Both the position numbers and the translations under genes were made by a program. From Desulfuromonadaceae bacterium UBA2294 (GTDB lineage Bacteria; Desulfobacterota; Desulfuromonadia; Desulfuromonadales; UBA2294), in contig DDWE01000066.1 in assembly GCA_002345625.1 (NCBI GenBank), positions 1 through 19,711 of the forward strand: a DNA stretch of 19,711 nucleotides, read 5' to 3'. Positions 1 to 8,654 of the stretch are shown in pieces (the first letter of the stretch is position 1; each line of letters opens with the position of its first letter). The notes under the pieces were generated by a model. That model made no database searches. It worked only from the letters and a program-made list of their open reading frames with translations, and was not told the DNA's origin.

Positions 1-233
1 TGGCAGGGTTTGTGCGGGTGTAGCGAACTCTTATGGGATAGAGTCATTTAGAAGATGTTTAATTCTGAAGTTTAAGGCCATTCCTGATCTGCAACCAGCA
101 AGTGATTCCCTCCCGACAACCCTATCCTCTAAATAAAGGTTTATTGGTAAATTAAAATCTGGCAGTATGGTAAGGGTATTGTAGAAGTGGCTGATGCGTC
201 TCCTATATCGCCTTTCTCTGGAGCATCGTATTC

Positions 234-2474
234 ATGAAGCTTTTTCAAGGATCAATTCGCAAGAAACTGGCTATGCTCGTCATTTTTGCGACACTGCCTG
301 TATTCCTGATCCATCTGGGGACGGAACTTATGAACAGGCACGATGCACTCCATCTTGCTGAAAAAGAGACGTCTATCTACCTTTCAGGCTTTGCTGAGAT
401 TCAGAATCGGATCACAGCGTCCACACAAACGCTTTTACGTACTGTTGCCTCCATCCCTGATGTTTCCAAGCTTGATGTTGAAAAGTCGCGCATTATTCTC
501 GCAACTTTATTGGAAGCGAACCCCATCTATACCAATGTCATTCTGGTTGATCTCAAGGGCGATGTTGTCGCTGCGGGAAGAAACCATGACAGTACAAAAA
601 CATTAAATTTCAGTGACCGGAAACAGTTCAAAGACGCCATTCTTTTTCAACGATTTTCCTCTGGCGAAGTTGTCGTTGGCAAGTCAACTCAGAAGGGGAT
701 TTTCCCTTTTGGAATGCCAGTAAAGAATGATCACGGTGAACTGGTCGGTGTCATCATTATCGGTGTCAGTCTTTCTCATTATGCCGAGTATTTTGAGCGT
801 GGCGATTATCCCTTAAACAGTTTCTTCGGGATCTGCGATCATAACGGAATTCGATTGTTTCGTTACCCCAATGATGATGATTCTGAATTTGGTAAACCGA
901 TCAAAAAGGATGTATTTGAAGCAGCGTCAGCTGCCGGGAAGAAAGGGCGTCTCAGGGCACTGACGTCCGACGCGAAAAAGAGCATCATTGCTTTCGAGTC
1001 CCTTCGCTTGAATGAAACAGATTCACCGTACATGTATCTGTTTCTCGGTGTTGACTACGCACAACTGGAGCAACAAGCCAATTCGATTTTAAATCGGCTG
1101 CTTTTTACCAGTCTCTTGTCTCTTGTCGTTGCTCTCTTTATTGCCTGGAACATTGGGGGGAAGAGTGTGACTCGACTGATTGAACAACTTTCCAGGGTTG
1201 CCAGGAAATTCAGTCAAGGTGAAAAAAATGTGGTCAGTCATATCGATTATAGTGACGGAGAAATCGGCGAATTGGCGCAATCCTTCGACACAATGGTCAA
1301 AATGATCCACGAACGGGAAGAGGAGCAAGCCAAACTTCAATCACAACTGAATCATTCTCAGAAAATGGATGCTGTTGGCCAGTTAGCAGGCGGTATCGCT
1401 CATGATTTCAACAACATGTTGGGTGGAATTATGGGCGCCGCTGAAGTTCTCGCCCGCTATCTTCCGGATGATGGAGTTGCCCGGAAATTTCATGGGCATA
1501 TTATGCAGTCTGCTACAAGGGCGGCAGATTTAACCAGTAAATTGCTTACGTTTTCCCGGAATTCAAGAATGTCTTTCTCCACGGTGGATATCCATAATAT
1601 TGTCAACGAAACCATAGAAATTCTGAATAATACAATTGATCGTCGCATCAAAATTGAAACAGATTTGCAGGCAACATCGAGTTTGGTCTTGGGGGATCCG
1701 TCTCAACTTCAGAGTGCACTGCTTAATCTTGCAATCAATGCCTCTCATGCTATGCCCGAAGGTGGAACGCTCAGCATCTCTTCATGTATGGTTGAACTTG
1801 ACGATCTGTTTTGCAAAACATCGACGTTTAATTTGCAGCCAGGGCAGTATCTTGGCCTTGATATAAAAGACACCGGGTGCGGAATCCCTGTTGAACACAG
1901 GGATAAAATTTTTGAACCATTCTTTACCACGAAAGAATTAAACAAGGGGACAGGTTTGGGTCTGGCTGTCGTATATGGAACAATCAAACAGCATGCCGGA
2001 TCGATAATGGTCTATAGCGAATCAGATATAGGGACAACGTTTAAGATTCTGCTCCCCCTGGCATCAGAGAGCACGGTAGACCAGGCAACTCATCAGGTCT
2101 TGATGAAAGGAGAGGGGACCATCCTGCTCGTCGATGATGAGGAGGTCATGCGTATAACGGCGAGTGAAATTCTGCAGAACCTCGGTTACACCGTAATTAT
2201 GGCCGAAAATGGTGAGGAAGCCCTGAATGTGTTTAAAGCAAATAGAGGGTTGATCGACTTGGTCATTCTGGACATGGTCATGCCGGTCATGAACGGAAGA
2301 GATTGTTTTATGGCTCTTAAGCAACAGGATCATCAAGTCCGTGTGCTGCTCTCTTCCGGGTTTACCCGCGAAGAGGATCTTGAAAAAATGAAAGAGCAGG
2401 GTCTTAAGGGTTTCATCCACAAACCCTACCTGAGCAGTTCGTTAAGCCAATCTGTTTATGAGGCGTTACGCTAA
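234..2474 (+). CDS. Hybrid sensor histidine kinase (Cache-HAMP-HisKA-HATPase-REC)
   Basis: Inner-membrane two-component sensor that should autophosphorylate and pass phosphate to its own receiver. In order: a membrane segment near residues 12-30; a periplasmic Cache-like region of about 35-285, with the stretch GKSTQKGIFPFGMPV typical of dCache sensors; a second membrane segment about 288-308; HAMP about 309-360; HisKA with the H box GGIAHDFNN (His390); HATPase_c with DTGCGIP and GTGLGLAVVYG glycine boxes; and a C-terminal receiver from about 626 with DDEE acidic residues, phospho-acceptor Asp680 in LVILDMVMP and Lys730 in IHKPY. All catalytic residues are present. The 746-aa length is normal for this architecture. 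The start gives a proper membrane anchor; GGAG lies about 11 nt upstream, so the ribosome site is weak. No partner regulator or chemoreceptor lies beside it. The Cache ligand cannot be told from sequence. Third codon positions are more AT-rich than in the 3959-8045 operon. Confidence 0.93.
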   Translation: MKLFQGSIRKKLAMLVIFATLPVFLIHLGTELMNRHDALHLAEKETSIYLSGFAEIQNRITASTQTLLRTVASIPDVSKLDVEKSRIILATLLEANPIYTNVILVDLKGDVVAAGRNHDSTKTLNFSDRKQFKDAILFQRFSSGEVVVGKSTQKGIFPFGMPVKNDHGELVGVIIIGVSLSHYAEYFERGDYPLNSFFGICDHNGIRLFRYPNDDDSEFGKPIKKDVFEAASAAGKKGRLRALTSDAKKSIIAFESLRLNETDSPYMYLFLGVDYAQLEQQANSILNRLLFTSLLSLVVALFIAWNIGGKSVTRLIEQLSRVARKFSQGEKNVVSHIDYSDGEIGELAQSFDTMVKMIHEREEEQAKLQSQLNHSQKMDAVGQLAGGIAHDFNNMLGGIMGAAEVLARYLPDDGVARKFHGHIMQSATRAADLTSKLLTFSRNSRMSFSTVDIHNIVNETIEILNNTIDRRIKIETDLQATSSLVLGDPSQLQSALLNLAINASHAMPEGGTLSISSCMVELDDLFCKTSTFNLQPGQYLGLDIKDTGCGIPVEHRDKIFEPFFTTKELNKGTGLGLAVVYGTIKQHAGSIMVYSESDIGTTFKILLPLASESTVDQATHQVLMKGEGTILLVDDEEVMRITASEILQNLGYTVIMAENGEEALNVFKANRGLIDLVILDMVMPVMNGRDCFMALKQQDHQVRVLLSSGFTREEDLEKMKEQGLKGFIHKPYLSSSLSQSVYEALR

Positions 2475-2758
2475 TGGCGCTGATTCTTAAATCGCAACCC
2501 CCGGGGTGCTTTCAGCGCGTCACCCGTGTCTCAGGCGTCGCGGGTTGTGAGAGGGGCGTCGTCTTCTTGATGACGAGAGGTATTTAGGACGATTTTCAGC
2601 CACTAACGGTGTCCACCCTTCCAGGGTCGGACCACTGGAAGTCTATCCCGGCGAGAACCTCGCTGTCGACCTCGCGACGATCCGCACTCTTTCCTCAGCA
2701 GCCGGGGATCCCGCTATTTGCTCATGTCGATAGTAGACCCCTTTCCTGTTTCTTTCTC
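2475..2758. other. Intergenic region between convergent genes
   Basis: This 284-nt gap lies between the end of the hybrid kinase and the end of the minus-strand FNT transporter. It holds a 7-bp inverted repeat (CTTCCAG at 2618-2624, CTGGAAG at 2635-2641) and a 7-bp stem with one G-U pair near 2562-2580 (CGTCGTC/GATGACG). Neither is followed by a clear U-run in either direction, so no convincing intrinsic terminator is seen. No ORF with a ribosome site was recognised. Confidence 0.4.
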
Positions 2759-3700
2759 TCAGCTGTCGACCTCTGTTTTCTGCGTCTCGCGAATATGACC
2801 GTAGTTGAGCAGAGCGACAAAGATGCTCCCACCGACCAGGTTGCCGAAAATGGCCACGCCGAGAAACCCTGCAACCTGGGACAGCAGGAAATGATCACTG
2901 ATCAGGTAGGCGGTGAATATTTCGACGCTGCCGGCAATGGAATGGTGCAGACCACCGATGCCGATAATGAAGGTGACAAGGTAAATTGAAACCATCTGGC
3001 TCAGCGTTGGTGGCGTCGCCATGACCAGCCAGGCTCCGAGCGCCATCAGCCAGCCGGCGAGCAGGGCACTGATGAACAGGTCGCCGCTACTGTACATGAC
3101 CAGATGATGGCCAATCTCAACATAGCCTGCCTTGGCATTAATCACCGTGTCGGCTGCAACCAAAAACCATGAGCTCATCAGGGCTCCAACCAGATTCCCG
3201 ACGAGGACCGTCGCCCACAAGCGGAGCAGTTCTGTCGGTTTGCCGCGCCGGTCCAGCACGGGGTAAACAGCCGTTGCCGTATGTTCGGTAAACAGCTGGG
3301 TGCCGCTCATGATGCAGAGCACAAAGCCCAGCGGATAGACCAGAGCGGTTGCAAGCCGGGCCGGAATGGGCAGATCCAGATACAGCAGCTGACTCTGGAC
3401 AACGGCCACCGACATGGCGGTAAAACCGAGGATGAGCCCTGCCGCCATGGCCGACAGGAACAAGGAAAGAACCGGCCGATTCAGCTGTTCCAGTCCCTCG
3501 TCAATGGCATTTTCCAAAATATCATCGGGATGTCTTAACCCCTCATCCGAACGTTTCAGGATGACAGGAACAAAGTCCTGATCCTCCGCTTCCCGCTCGA
3601 CGCCTCTTTCGGTTTTGGCTTCGGGTTCAGAGGGGTGGTTGTCCTCCGGTCCCCGATGCTCAGGGTCATTTCCATTTTTAGGCTGAACGGCCAATGGCAT
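2759..3700 (-). CDS. Formate/nitrite transporter family protein, YfdC-like
   Basis: Integral inner-membrane channel or transporter of the FNT family (FocA/NirC fold), closest by eye to the E. coli YfdC branch. Family marks seen: QLFTEHTATAVYPVL, LLRLWATVLVGNLVGA, the GGLHHSIAGSVEIFTAYL segment carrying the central His, and GNLVGGSIFVALLNYGHIR near the end. Six hydrophobic stretches fit the fold. A hydrophilic, acidic N-terminal extension of about 65 residues precedes the membrane core, as in YfdC. The frame is open back to a GTG at 3766, but only the ATG at 3700 sits next to a strong AAAGGAG. The gap to that ATG is just 2 nt, so a TTG at 3694 (8 nt away) or the longer GTG form remain possible. 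The gene is divergent from the permease at 3959. The substrate is unknown; a small monovalent anion is the family norm. Confidence 0.88.
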   Translation of the reverse strand: MPLAVQPKNGNDPEHRGPEDNHPSEPEAKTERGVEREAEDQDFVPVILKRSDEGLRHPDDILENAIDEGLEQLNRPVLSLFLSAMAAGLILGFTAMSVAVVQSQLLYLDLPIPARLATALVYPLGFVLCIMSGTQLFTEHTATAVYPVLDRRGKPTELLRLWATVLVGNLVGALMSSWFLVAADTVINAKAGYVEIGHHLVMYSSGDLFISALLAGWLMALGAWLVMATPPTLSQMVSIYLVTFIIGIGGLHHSIAGSVEIFTAYLISDHFLLSQVAGFLGVAIFGNLVGGSIFVALLNYGHIRETQKTEVDS

Positions 3701-3958
3701 CACTCCTTTCACTTTCAGTCTTTGAAGCATACCAAAAAATACGTCCCGGGTCGGGGAGGCGGCCACATGCGCAAGCCTGCTCCGCCACGATTATCTGGCC
3801 CATCCCCCGCTCGTCTCGGAAGTCGATGCATAATGGCCTGATAACTCCGCCCGGGATTTGACCAGCAGGGCAAGGTTGCAGCGTCACTGGTCTTTGATAA
3901 GGTCTAAGTATGCAGATTAATTCGGCTACCATTTAAACTATTTTCACCGGATGACGCC

Positions 3959-5179
3959 ATGATTGAAGTTGAAAGTTTCTGGACTCTTTACGGAGAAGCC
4001 GCCCAAACAGCCTTCGGGTTCTTCTGGAAAGCCGGTTGGGTTTTTGTTCTGGGATATTTTGTCAGCGCCATGATCCAGGCTTTTGTCTCAAAGCGGCGTT
4101 TGACCCCGTATCTGGGGTCTTTCGATTTAAAAAGTCTTTCCTTGTCGACTTTGTTCGGCGCCATATCGTCTTCATGTTCCTTCGCTGCCCTGGCAACAGC
4201 GCGCACGCTGTTTCAGAAGGGGGCGCATTTTGTGACGGCGGTCGCTTTCATGTTTGCGTCCACCAATCTGGTGATCGAACTGGGTATTCTCATTATGATC
4301 TTTCTCGGCTGGCAGTTCCTCGCGGCGGAAGTTGTCGGTGGACTTTTGCTGATCGCCATCAGCAGCCTGCTGATTCAACTGACCTACCCCGAAAAATGGG
4401 TTAATGCGGCCAAGAAAAGTCTCGATGAGTCCTCCTCTATTGAGAAGGAGTTCGATTGGAAGGAGCGGATCCGCAGCCGCAAGGGCTGGCATCTGGTGGG
4501 GCACAAATTTGTAATGGAGTGGCAGATGGTCTGGGAAGAGATCCTCATCGGCTTCACCATTGCCGGTTTCATGGCGGTCTTTGTCCCGGCCGACCTGTGG
4601 GCGAAAATCTTTCTGATCGATGCAGCAGGCACGATGCCGGAATGGATGCGGGTGTTGGAGAATGCCATGGTGGCCCCGTTCGTCGCCGCACTGACCTTTA
4701 TCGGCTCGATGGGTAATATTCCGCTGGCCACCGTACTCAACGCCAACGGCGTGCTGTTCGCCGGCATCATGGGGTTTATCTACTCTGACCTGATGGTGCC
4801 GCCGCTGGTGGCGGTCAACGCCAAGTATTACGGCTGGCGGCTGGCGCTTTACATCGCCGGCATCATGTACATCGCCATCGTCGCCACCACCTTGATCCTG
4901 CATTACTTGTTCGATTTTCTGGGCATCACTCCGGAGAGTGCACGCGCCATCTCTGACGTCGCCCAGTTCAAAATCGATTACACCTTCTGGCTCAACCTGG
5001 TATTTGCTGCGGTCACAGCCGGGCTGATCTATCTGCACCGTCGTCACCTTAAAGAGCACACCATGAAGGGGATGGACCACGGCGGCGGGTTGACACTGAA
5101 ACGTGTCATCGTCTACCTGTTCATGGTCATCCTGGCCGGCGGACTGGTGGCCCAGGTTGTGGCCGGCGGGGCAGGGTAA
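3959..5179 (+). CDS. Permease of the DUF318/ArsP_1 family (PF03773-like)
   Basis: Polytopic inner-membrane permease of 406 aa. Two halves of four or so hydrophobic helices flank a charged cytosolic loop around residues 140-175 (YPEKWVNAAKKSLDE). The family signature is the Ser/Cys-rich turn ISSSCSFAALATARTLFQKG (Cys73), followed by AFMFASTNLVIELGILI, and its counterpart in the second half (GSMGNIPLATVLNANGVLFAGIMGFIYSDLMVPPLV). ArsP relatives export trivalent organoarsenicals, and others are linked to metal or thiol export; only one of the usual clustered Cys residues is present here, so arsenic transport should not be assumed. It is the first gene of an apparent operon with the PLD-VTT gene (36-nt gap). 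The ribosome site is weak (GGATGA). A possible promoter (TTGATA, 17 nt, TTAATT) lies at about 3893-3921, but it is poor. Confidence 0.85.
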   Translation: MIEVESFWTLYGEAAQTAFGFFWKAGWVFVLGYFVSAMIQAFVSKRRLTPYLGSFDLKSLSLSTLFGAISSSCSFAALATARTLFQKGAHFVTAVAFMFASTNLVIELGILIMIFLGWQFLAAEVVGGLLLIAISSLLIQLTYPEKWVNAAKKSLDESSSIEKEFDWKERIRSRKGWHLVGHKFVMEWQMVWEEILIGFTIAGFMAVFVPADLWAKIFLIDAAGTMPEWMRVLENAMVAPFVAALTFIGSMGNIPLATVLNANGVLFAGIMGFIYSDLMVPPLVAVNAKYYGWRLALYIAGIMYIAIVATTLILHYLFDFLGITPESARAISDVAQFKIDYTFWLNLVFAAVTAGLIYLHRRHLKEHTMKGMDHGGGLTLKRVIVYLFMVILAGGLVAQVVAGGAG

Positions 5180-5215
5180 GCTGTAAAACGACGGAATCAG
5201 GAAAAGAACTGCCCG

Positions 5216-7339
5216 ATGTATTTTAAGCAAGATGAAAATTGCTCTTCGTTGGCCAAGGCGAACCGGATCGCTTTTCTGGTCGATGGCGAGACTTACTATC
5301 GAGCCGTCGCCGAGGCTTGCGAAGCAGCCCGACAGGCCATTTATATCCTCGGTTGGGATGTCGATAGCCGGATTCGGCTGCGACGGGGTGCAGGCGGGGA
5401 TCAGGAGACTTTCGGACAGTTTTTGGATCGTCTGGTGCAGGAGTATCCCGATCTTCACATCTACATCCTCGAGTGGGACTTTGCCATGTTTTATTCACTG
5501 GAGCGGGAGACATTGTCATGGCTGAGTCTAGGCTGGATGAGCCATGAGCGGGTCCATTTCCAGTTCGATGATAATCATCCGGTTGGCGCCTGTCATCATC
5601 AGAAGATTGTCGTCATTGACGATCAGGTGGCGTTTTCTGGTGGTTTCGACCTCGCCAGCTTCCGCTGGGACACTTCTGAGCACCTGCCGAACCACCCGGA
5701 GCGAACCGAACATGGGACCAGCTACGGTCCGGTGCATGATGTGCAGATGCTCGTCGATGGAGAAGCGGCAAAAGCGCTCGGCAACATCGCCCGGAAGCGT
5801 TGGGATCGCGCCACCGGGGAACAGATTGCCGAACCGGCAGAGCTGGATCGGGATCCCTGGCCGGAAAGCATCTCTCCCGATCACCAGGAGATCCGGTTGG
5901 CCCTTCTCAGGACGGAGCCGGAACATGATGGACGTGCCGAAATCCGTGAGATCGAGACCTTCTATCTGAATGCAATCGACCAGGCAGAGTTCTTCATCTA
6001 CATGGAAAACCAGTACCTGAGCTCCCATGCCATTGGCCGTGCCCTGGAAAAATCGCTGCAGCAGGCGGCCGGCCCGGAAGTCGTCCTGGTTCTGCCTCAA
6101 AAATGTCCTGGCTGGCTCGAAGAAGAAACCATGGGTGCCTTGCGGCAACGGCTGCAAAAATGCCTGGTTGCGGCCGATAAACACCGGCGGTTGAAGGTTT
6201 GCTATCCGGCGCGCGAGGGCCTGAACTCGGACGTGATCATCGTCCACAGCAAGATTATGGTCGTTGACGACACCCTGCTGACCGTCGGTTCGGCCAATCT
6301 GAGTAATCGCTCCATGGGCTTTGACACCGAGTGCAACCTGGCGTTGGCGGCAGATGGTCAAACGGCAATTGCAGAGACGATCGCCGATTTTCGCAATCGT
6401 CTGCTGGCAGAGCACCTGGGCACAGAAACGCAGGCAGTTTCCGACCATCTGGACAGGAGTGCGTCCTTGATTGCGACCATCGAGGCTCTCGGCAATGAGC
6501 AACGGTCGCTGAAAAATCTGCCGACATCAGAGAGTGATGCCCTGTTGGAAAAACTTCCGGCGAACACAATCTTTGATCCTGAACGGCCGGGTAGTGTCGA
6601 TCAGTTGTTCGATGTCTTCGGGATCGGGGCGAACGAAACATCGGGTGACGAATCCAATGGCCTCCAGGGTAAAGCCTGGCGCTTTTTCACGGTCATCGCC
6701 GGTGCCATTGTGTTGGCGATCCTCTGGCGCTGGTCTCCGCTAAAAGAGTGGCTCAATCTGGACACCCTGCTTGCATTTGCGGATGCTGTTCGCAAGAGTT
6801 CCATGACCGTTCCAATCGTTCTCGCCATTTACGTGGTCGGCAGCTGCCTGATGTTCCCGATCAACCTGCTGATCCTTGCCACAGCCCTTAGTTTCGGTTC
6901 GATCATGGGTTTCGCGCTGGCCTTTTTCGGCAGCGTTCTGGGAGGATTGGCCAGCTACCTCATGGGGCACTGGCTGGGCCGTGATGTCGTGAGCAAGCTC
7001 GCCGGAGAAAAAGTGAACCGTTTGAGCCGCAAGCTCGCCCGTCGCGGCTGGCTGGCGGTCGCGCTGGTCCGGGTGGTGCCGGTTGCACCCTACACCATCG
7101 TCAACATGGTTGCCGGAGCGTCACATATCTCTGCCAGATCCTTCCTCATCGGCACCGCTATCGGCATGTGCCCCGGAATCCTGGCGATCATGGTTTTCGA
7201 AGAGGGGCTGGAGCGGGTGTTGCGCAACCCGCACTGGGGAACCATCCTGCTGGCCATCCTTGCGCTGTGCTGTGGCGTTCTGATCCTGTGGATCGGCAAA
7301 CGCTGGCTGGCACGGCAGAATGAGCGGCAGCATGAATGA
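5216..7339 (+). CDS. Phospholipase D-like protein fused to a VTT/DedA-like membrane domain
   Basis: A 707-aa fusion. Residues about 15-400 form a PLD/cardiolipin-synthase-type catalytic region with two intact HxKxxxxD motifs: HQKIVVID (His128, Lys130, Asp135) and HSKIMVVD (His344, Lys346, Asp351), each followed by the usual G/S-x-N or F-D stretch (SGGFDLAS, GSANLSNRS). After a linker, a hydrophobic segment at about 485-505 and then a VTT (SNARE-associated/DedA/TVP38) domain at about 535-655 follow, with FGSVLGGLASYLMGHWLGRD and RVVPVAPYTIVNMVAGA. PLD enzymes hydrolyse or transfer phosphatidyl groups; VTT proteins are linked to lipid flipping or transport. Inference: a membrane-tethered lipid-remodelling enzyme. 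It overlaps the next gene by 20 nt, suggesting translational coupling. Both HKD motifs are complete, so activity is expected. Confidence 0.92.
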   Translation: MYFKQDENCSSLAKANRIAFLVDGETYYRAVAEACEAARQAIYILGWDVDSRIRLRRGAGGDQETFGQFLDRLVQEYPDLHIYILEWDFAMFYSLERETLSWLSLGWMSHERVHFQFDDNHPVGACHHQKIVVIDDQVAFSGGFDLASFRWDTSEHLPNHPERTEHGTSYGPVHDVQMLVDGEAAKALGNIARKRWDRATGEQIAEPAELDRDPWPESISPDHQEIRLALLRTEPEHDGRAEIREIETFYLNAIDQAEFFIYMENQYLSSHAIGRALEKSLQQAAGPEVVLVLPQKCPGWLEEETMGALRQRLQKCLVAADKHRRLKVCYPAREGLNSDVIIVHSKIMVVDDTLLTVGSANLSNRSMGFDTECNLALAADGQTAIAETIADFRNRLLAEHLGTETQAVSDHLDRSASLIATIEALGNEQRSLKNLPTSESDALLEKLPANTIFDPERPGSVDQLFDVFGIGANETSGDESNGLQGKAWRFFTVIAGAIVLAILWRWSPLKEWLNLDTLLAFADAVRKSSMTVPIVLAIYVVGSCLMFPINLLILATALSFGSIMGFALAFFGSVLGGLASYLMGHWLGRDVVSKLAGEKVNRLSRKLARRGWLAVALVRVVPVAPYTIVNMVAGASHISARSFLIGTAIGMCPGILAIMVFEEGLERVLRNPHWGTILLAILALCCGVLILWIGKRWLARQNERQHE

Positions 7340-8045
7340 AAAGCAATTGCGTCTGGCAACCTGGAATATCCACATGGGAATCGGTCTGGACGGCAAACGG
7401 AATCTGCAGCGGACAGCGCAGGTCATCCTGCAGATACAACCCGACCTGATCGGGCTTCAGGAAGTCGACAACCACATCGACCAGAATGGAAATGATCTGC
7501 AGACGCTGAATAACCTGACCGGGATGGAGGTGGTCGCCGGGCCGACTATGCAGCGCACAACCGGTGATTATGGTAATGCGTTGTTGACCCGCTTGCCAGT
7601 TCTCAAGGTGGAACGTTACGATATCAGCGTCAACAAAAAGCGTGAACCCCGTGGTCTGCTGATTGTGCACCTGGCATGGCACGGTGAACGGCTGCAGGTT
7701 GCGGTGACCCACCTCGGCCTGCGCGCCGGAGAACGTCGTGCGCAAGTTCGCCAGTTGATAGATTGCTTGTCAGCCGCGGACCGGGCGCCGCTGATTCTGA
7801 TGGGCGATTTTAACGAATGGTTGTTCTGGGGGCGGCCGCGGCGTTGGCTGCAACGCCATTTCCAGCGGATCGATTCTCCGGCAACATTTCCGTCGCGCTG
7901 GCCGTTGTTCAGTCTGGACCATATCTTTGCCGAACCATCGGACCGTCTGCGTGAAAAGCGGGTCGTCAAAACCGGCCTGGCGCGGCAGGCCTCCGACCAT
8001 CTTCCCCTGACGGCTGTTTATCATCGCCCACCGGGGCTCCCTTGA
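7320..8045 (+). CDS. Endonuclease/exonuclease/phosphatase (EEP) family protein
   Basis: A 241-aa cytosolic protein of the DNase I/EEP superfamily, metal-dependent phosphoesterases that include AP endonucleases, neutral sphingomyelinases and inositol phosphatases. Motifs in order: ATWNIHMG (metal Asn), IGLQEVDNH (metal Glu), the conserved-His stretch VTHLGLR, LMGDFNEW (catalytic Asp and Asn), SLDHIF and the terminal ASDHLPL (catalytic Asp-His). The set is complete and the length is short-normal. The start is either 7320 or the ATG at 7332, which overlaps the upstream stop as ATGAATGA; neither has a strong ribosome site, which fits coupled translation from the PLD-VTT gene. Because of that neighbour a lipid or phosphodiester substrate is more likely than DNA, but this is inference. 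It is the last gene of the operon. Confidence 0.9.
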   Translation: MSGSMNEKQLRLATWNIHMGIGLDGKRNLQRTAQVILQIQPDLIGLQEVDNHIDQNGNDLQTLNNLTGMEVVAGPTMQRTTGDYGNALLTRLPVLKVERYDISVNKKREPRGLLIVHLAWHGERLQVAVTHLGLRAGERRAQVRQLIDCLSAADRAPLILMGDFNEWLFWGRPRRWLQRHFQRIDSPATFPSRWPLFSLDHIFAEPSDRLREKRVVKTGLARQASDHLPLTAVYHRPPGLP

Positions 8046-8344
8046 GAAAACAGCTGCATCAATGTTCACGACAATCCATTTTTGTAGTTTTGCCTGGCTG
8101 TTGTCCAGCCTGACACGTGTGGCCGGTTTGCGGATCATGGTGCTTACGCAGTGAATTGCTTGTCGAAGATCTGTTGGTTCCTTCTTGTCAAAACCGTCCT
8201 CCCCAATCTGAAAGGGCTATCACGCCGATCATACCTATCGGCAAAGCCTGCTCCGGGCTACCGCAGCATCAGTCGACTCAGGGGCCTTACTCTGAAACCT
8301 TGACGATTGCTCTATCCTGTTTTTCCCCTCAAAGCTGCTTTCTG
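8046..8344. other. Non-coding stretch between operon end and terminator
   Basis: About 300 nt follow the EEP stop before the strong hairpin at 8345. A 92-codon open frame (8117-8395) runs through it and into the hairpin, but it has no ribosome site, unusual composition (many Cys, Ser and Pro) and no recognisable domain, so it is not called. The stretch may be a long 3' untranslated region, a small RNA ending at the terminator, or an eroded gene. Confidence 0.4.
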
Positions 8345-8390
8345 CTCATACGCCGGAGGCATCAACCTCCGGCGTATGAGGATATTTTTT
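8345..8390 (+). terminator. Intrinsic terminator, 15-bp perfect stem
   Basis: CTCATACGCCGGAGG (8345-8359) pairs without mismatch with CCTCCGGCGTATGAG (8366-8380) around the 6-nt loop CATCAA. A T-run (8385-8390) follows four bases after the stem. The T-run is on the plus strand, so it best serves the 3959-8045 operon. On the minus strand no U-run follows, although the stem also lies just beyond the end of the minus-strand small genes. Confidence 0.85.
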
Positions 8391-8427
8391 CGTAACACCT
8401 TTATTGTCTGATGCAGAGAAGGTGTCT

Positions 8428-8568
8428 TTATAGTTGAGATGAATATTGAACGTTGATCAGCACACCATCGGCAGACAAGTCATCGAGACGCCTCTGTTTA
8501 ATGTCGCGTACGAATTGTTTGTCTGAGGCTTCCGTTACGCCCATGGTTCTGAAACTGATATTATCCAT
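8428..8568 (-). CDS. Small protein of unknown function, 46 aa
   Basis: A short ORF reading MDNISFRTMGVTEASDKQFV and ending VQYSSQL. It has a good ribosome site (AGGAG, 7 nt before the ATG). It is a mostly hydrophilic, charged peptide with no signal peptide or membrane segment and no Cys, and its C-terminal part (ADGVLINVQYSSQL) looks like a beta strand after an Arg/Lys-rich helix (RDIKQRRLDDL). I do not recognise a family. It lies 86 nt downstream of the sll1863-type gene in the same direction and could be cotranscribed. The ribosome site and placement are the main evidence; codon evidence is thin at this length. Confidence 0.6.
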   Translation of the reverse strand: MDNISFRTMGVTEASDKQFVRDIKQRRLDDLSADGVLINVQYSSQL

Positions 8569-8654
8569 TGCAATCTCCTGGGAAAGGACTGAAGCCGATC
8601 TCTTTCTTCGGCATGGTACGCCTCATTAACGAGTGCTCGATCGGTGAAAAGAGA

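Noticed and set aside
1..233. Search for an upstream gene end, promoter or RNA before the first kinase
   Set aside because: Only weak promoter-like boxes (TTGGTA, 16 nt, TATGGT near 143-170) were seen; no gene or RNA could be supported.
2618..2641. 7-bp hairpin CTTCCAG/CTGGAAG between convergent genes
   Set aside because: No U-run on either side, and a chance-level repeat; not called as a terminator.
2609..2989. 126-codon plus-strand ORF
   Set aside because: Mostly antisense to the FNT C-terminus; no ribosome site and no domain.
4172..5458. 428-codon minus-strand ORF opposite the permease
   Set aside because: Antisense shadow of the permease and the start of the PLD gene; Asp/Gln/His-rich translation with no domain and no ribosome site.
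5528..6502. 324-codon minus-strand ORF opposite the PLD region
   Set aside because: Shadow of a gene with two intact HKD motifs; no family resemblance.
8117..8395. 92-codon plus-strand ORF
   Set aside because: No ribosome site, odd composition, and it runs through the terminator hairpin.
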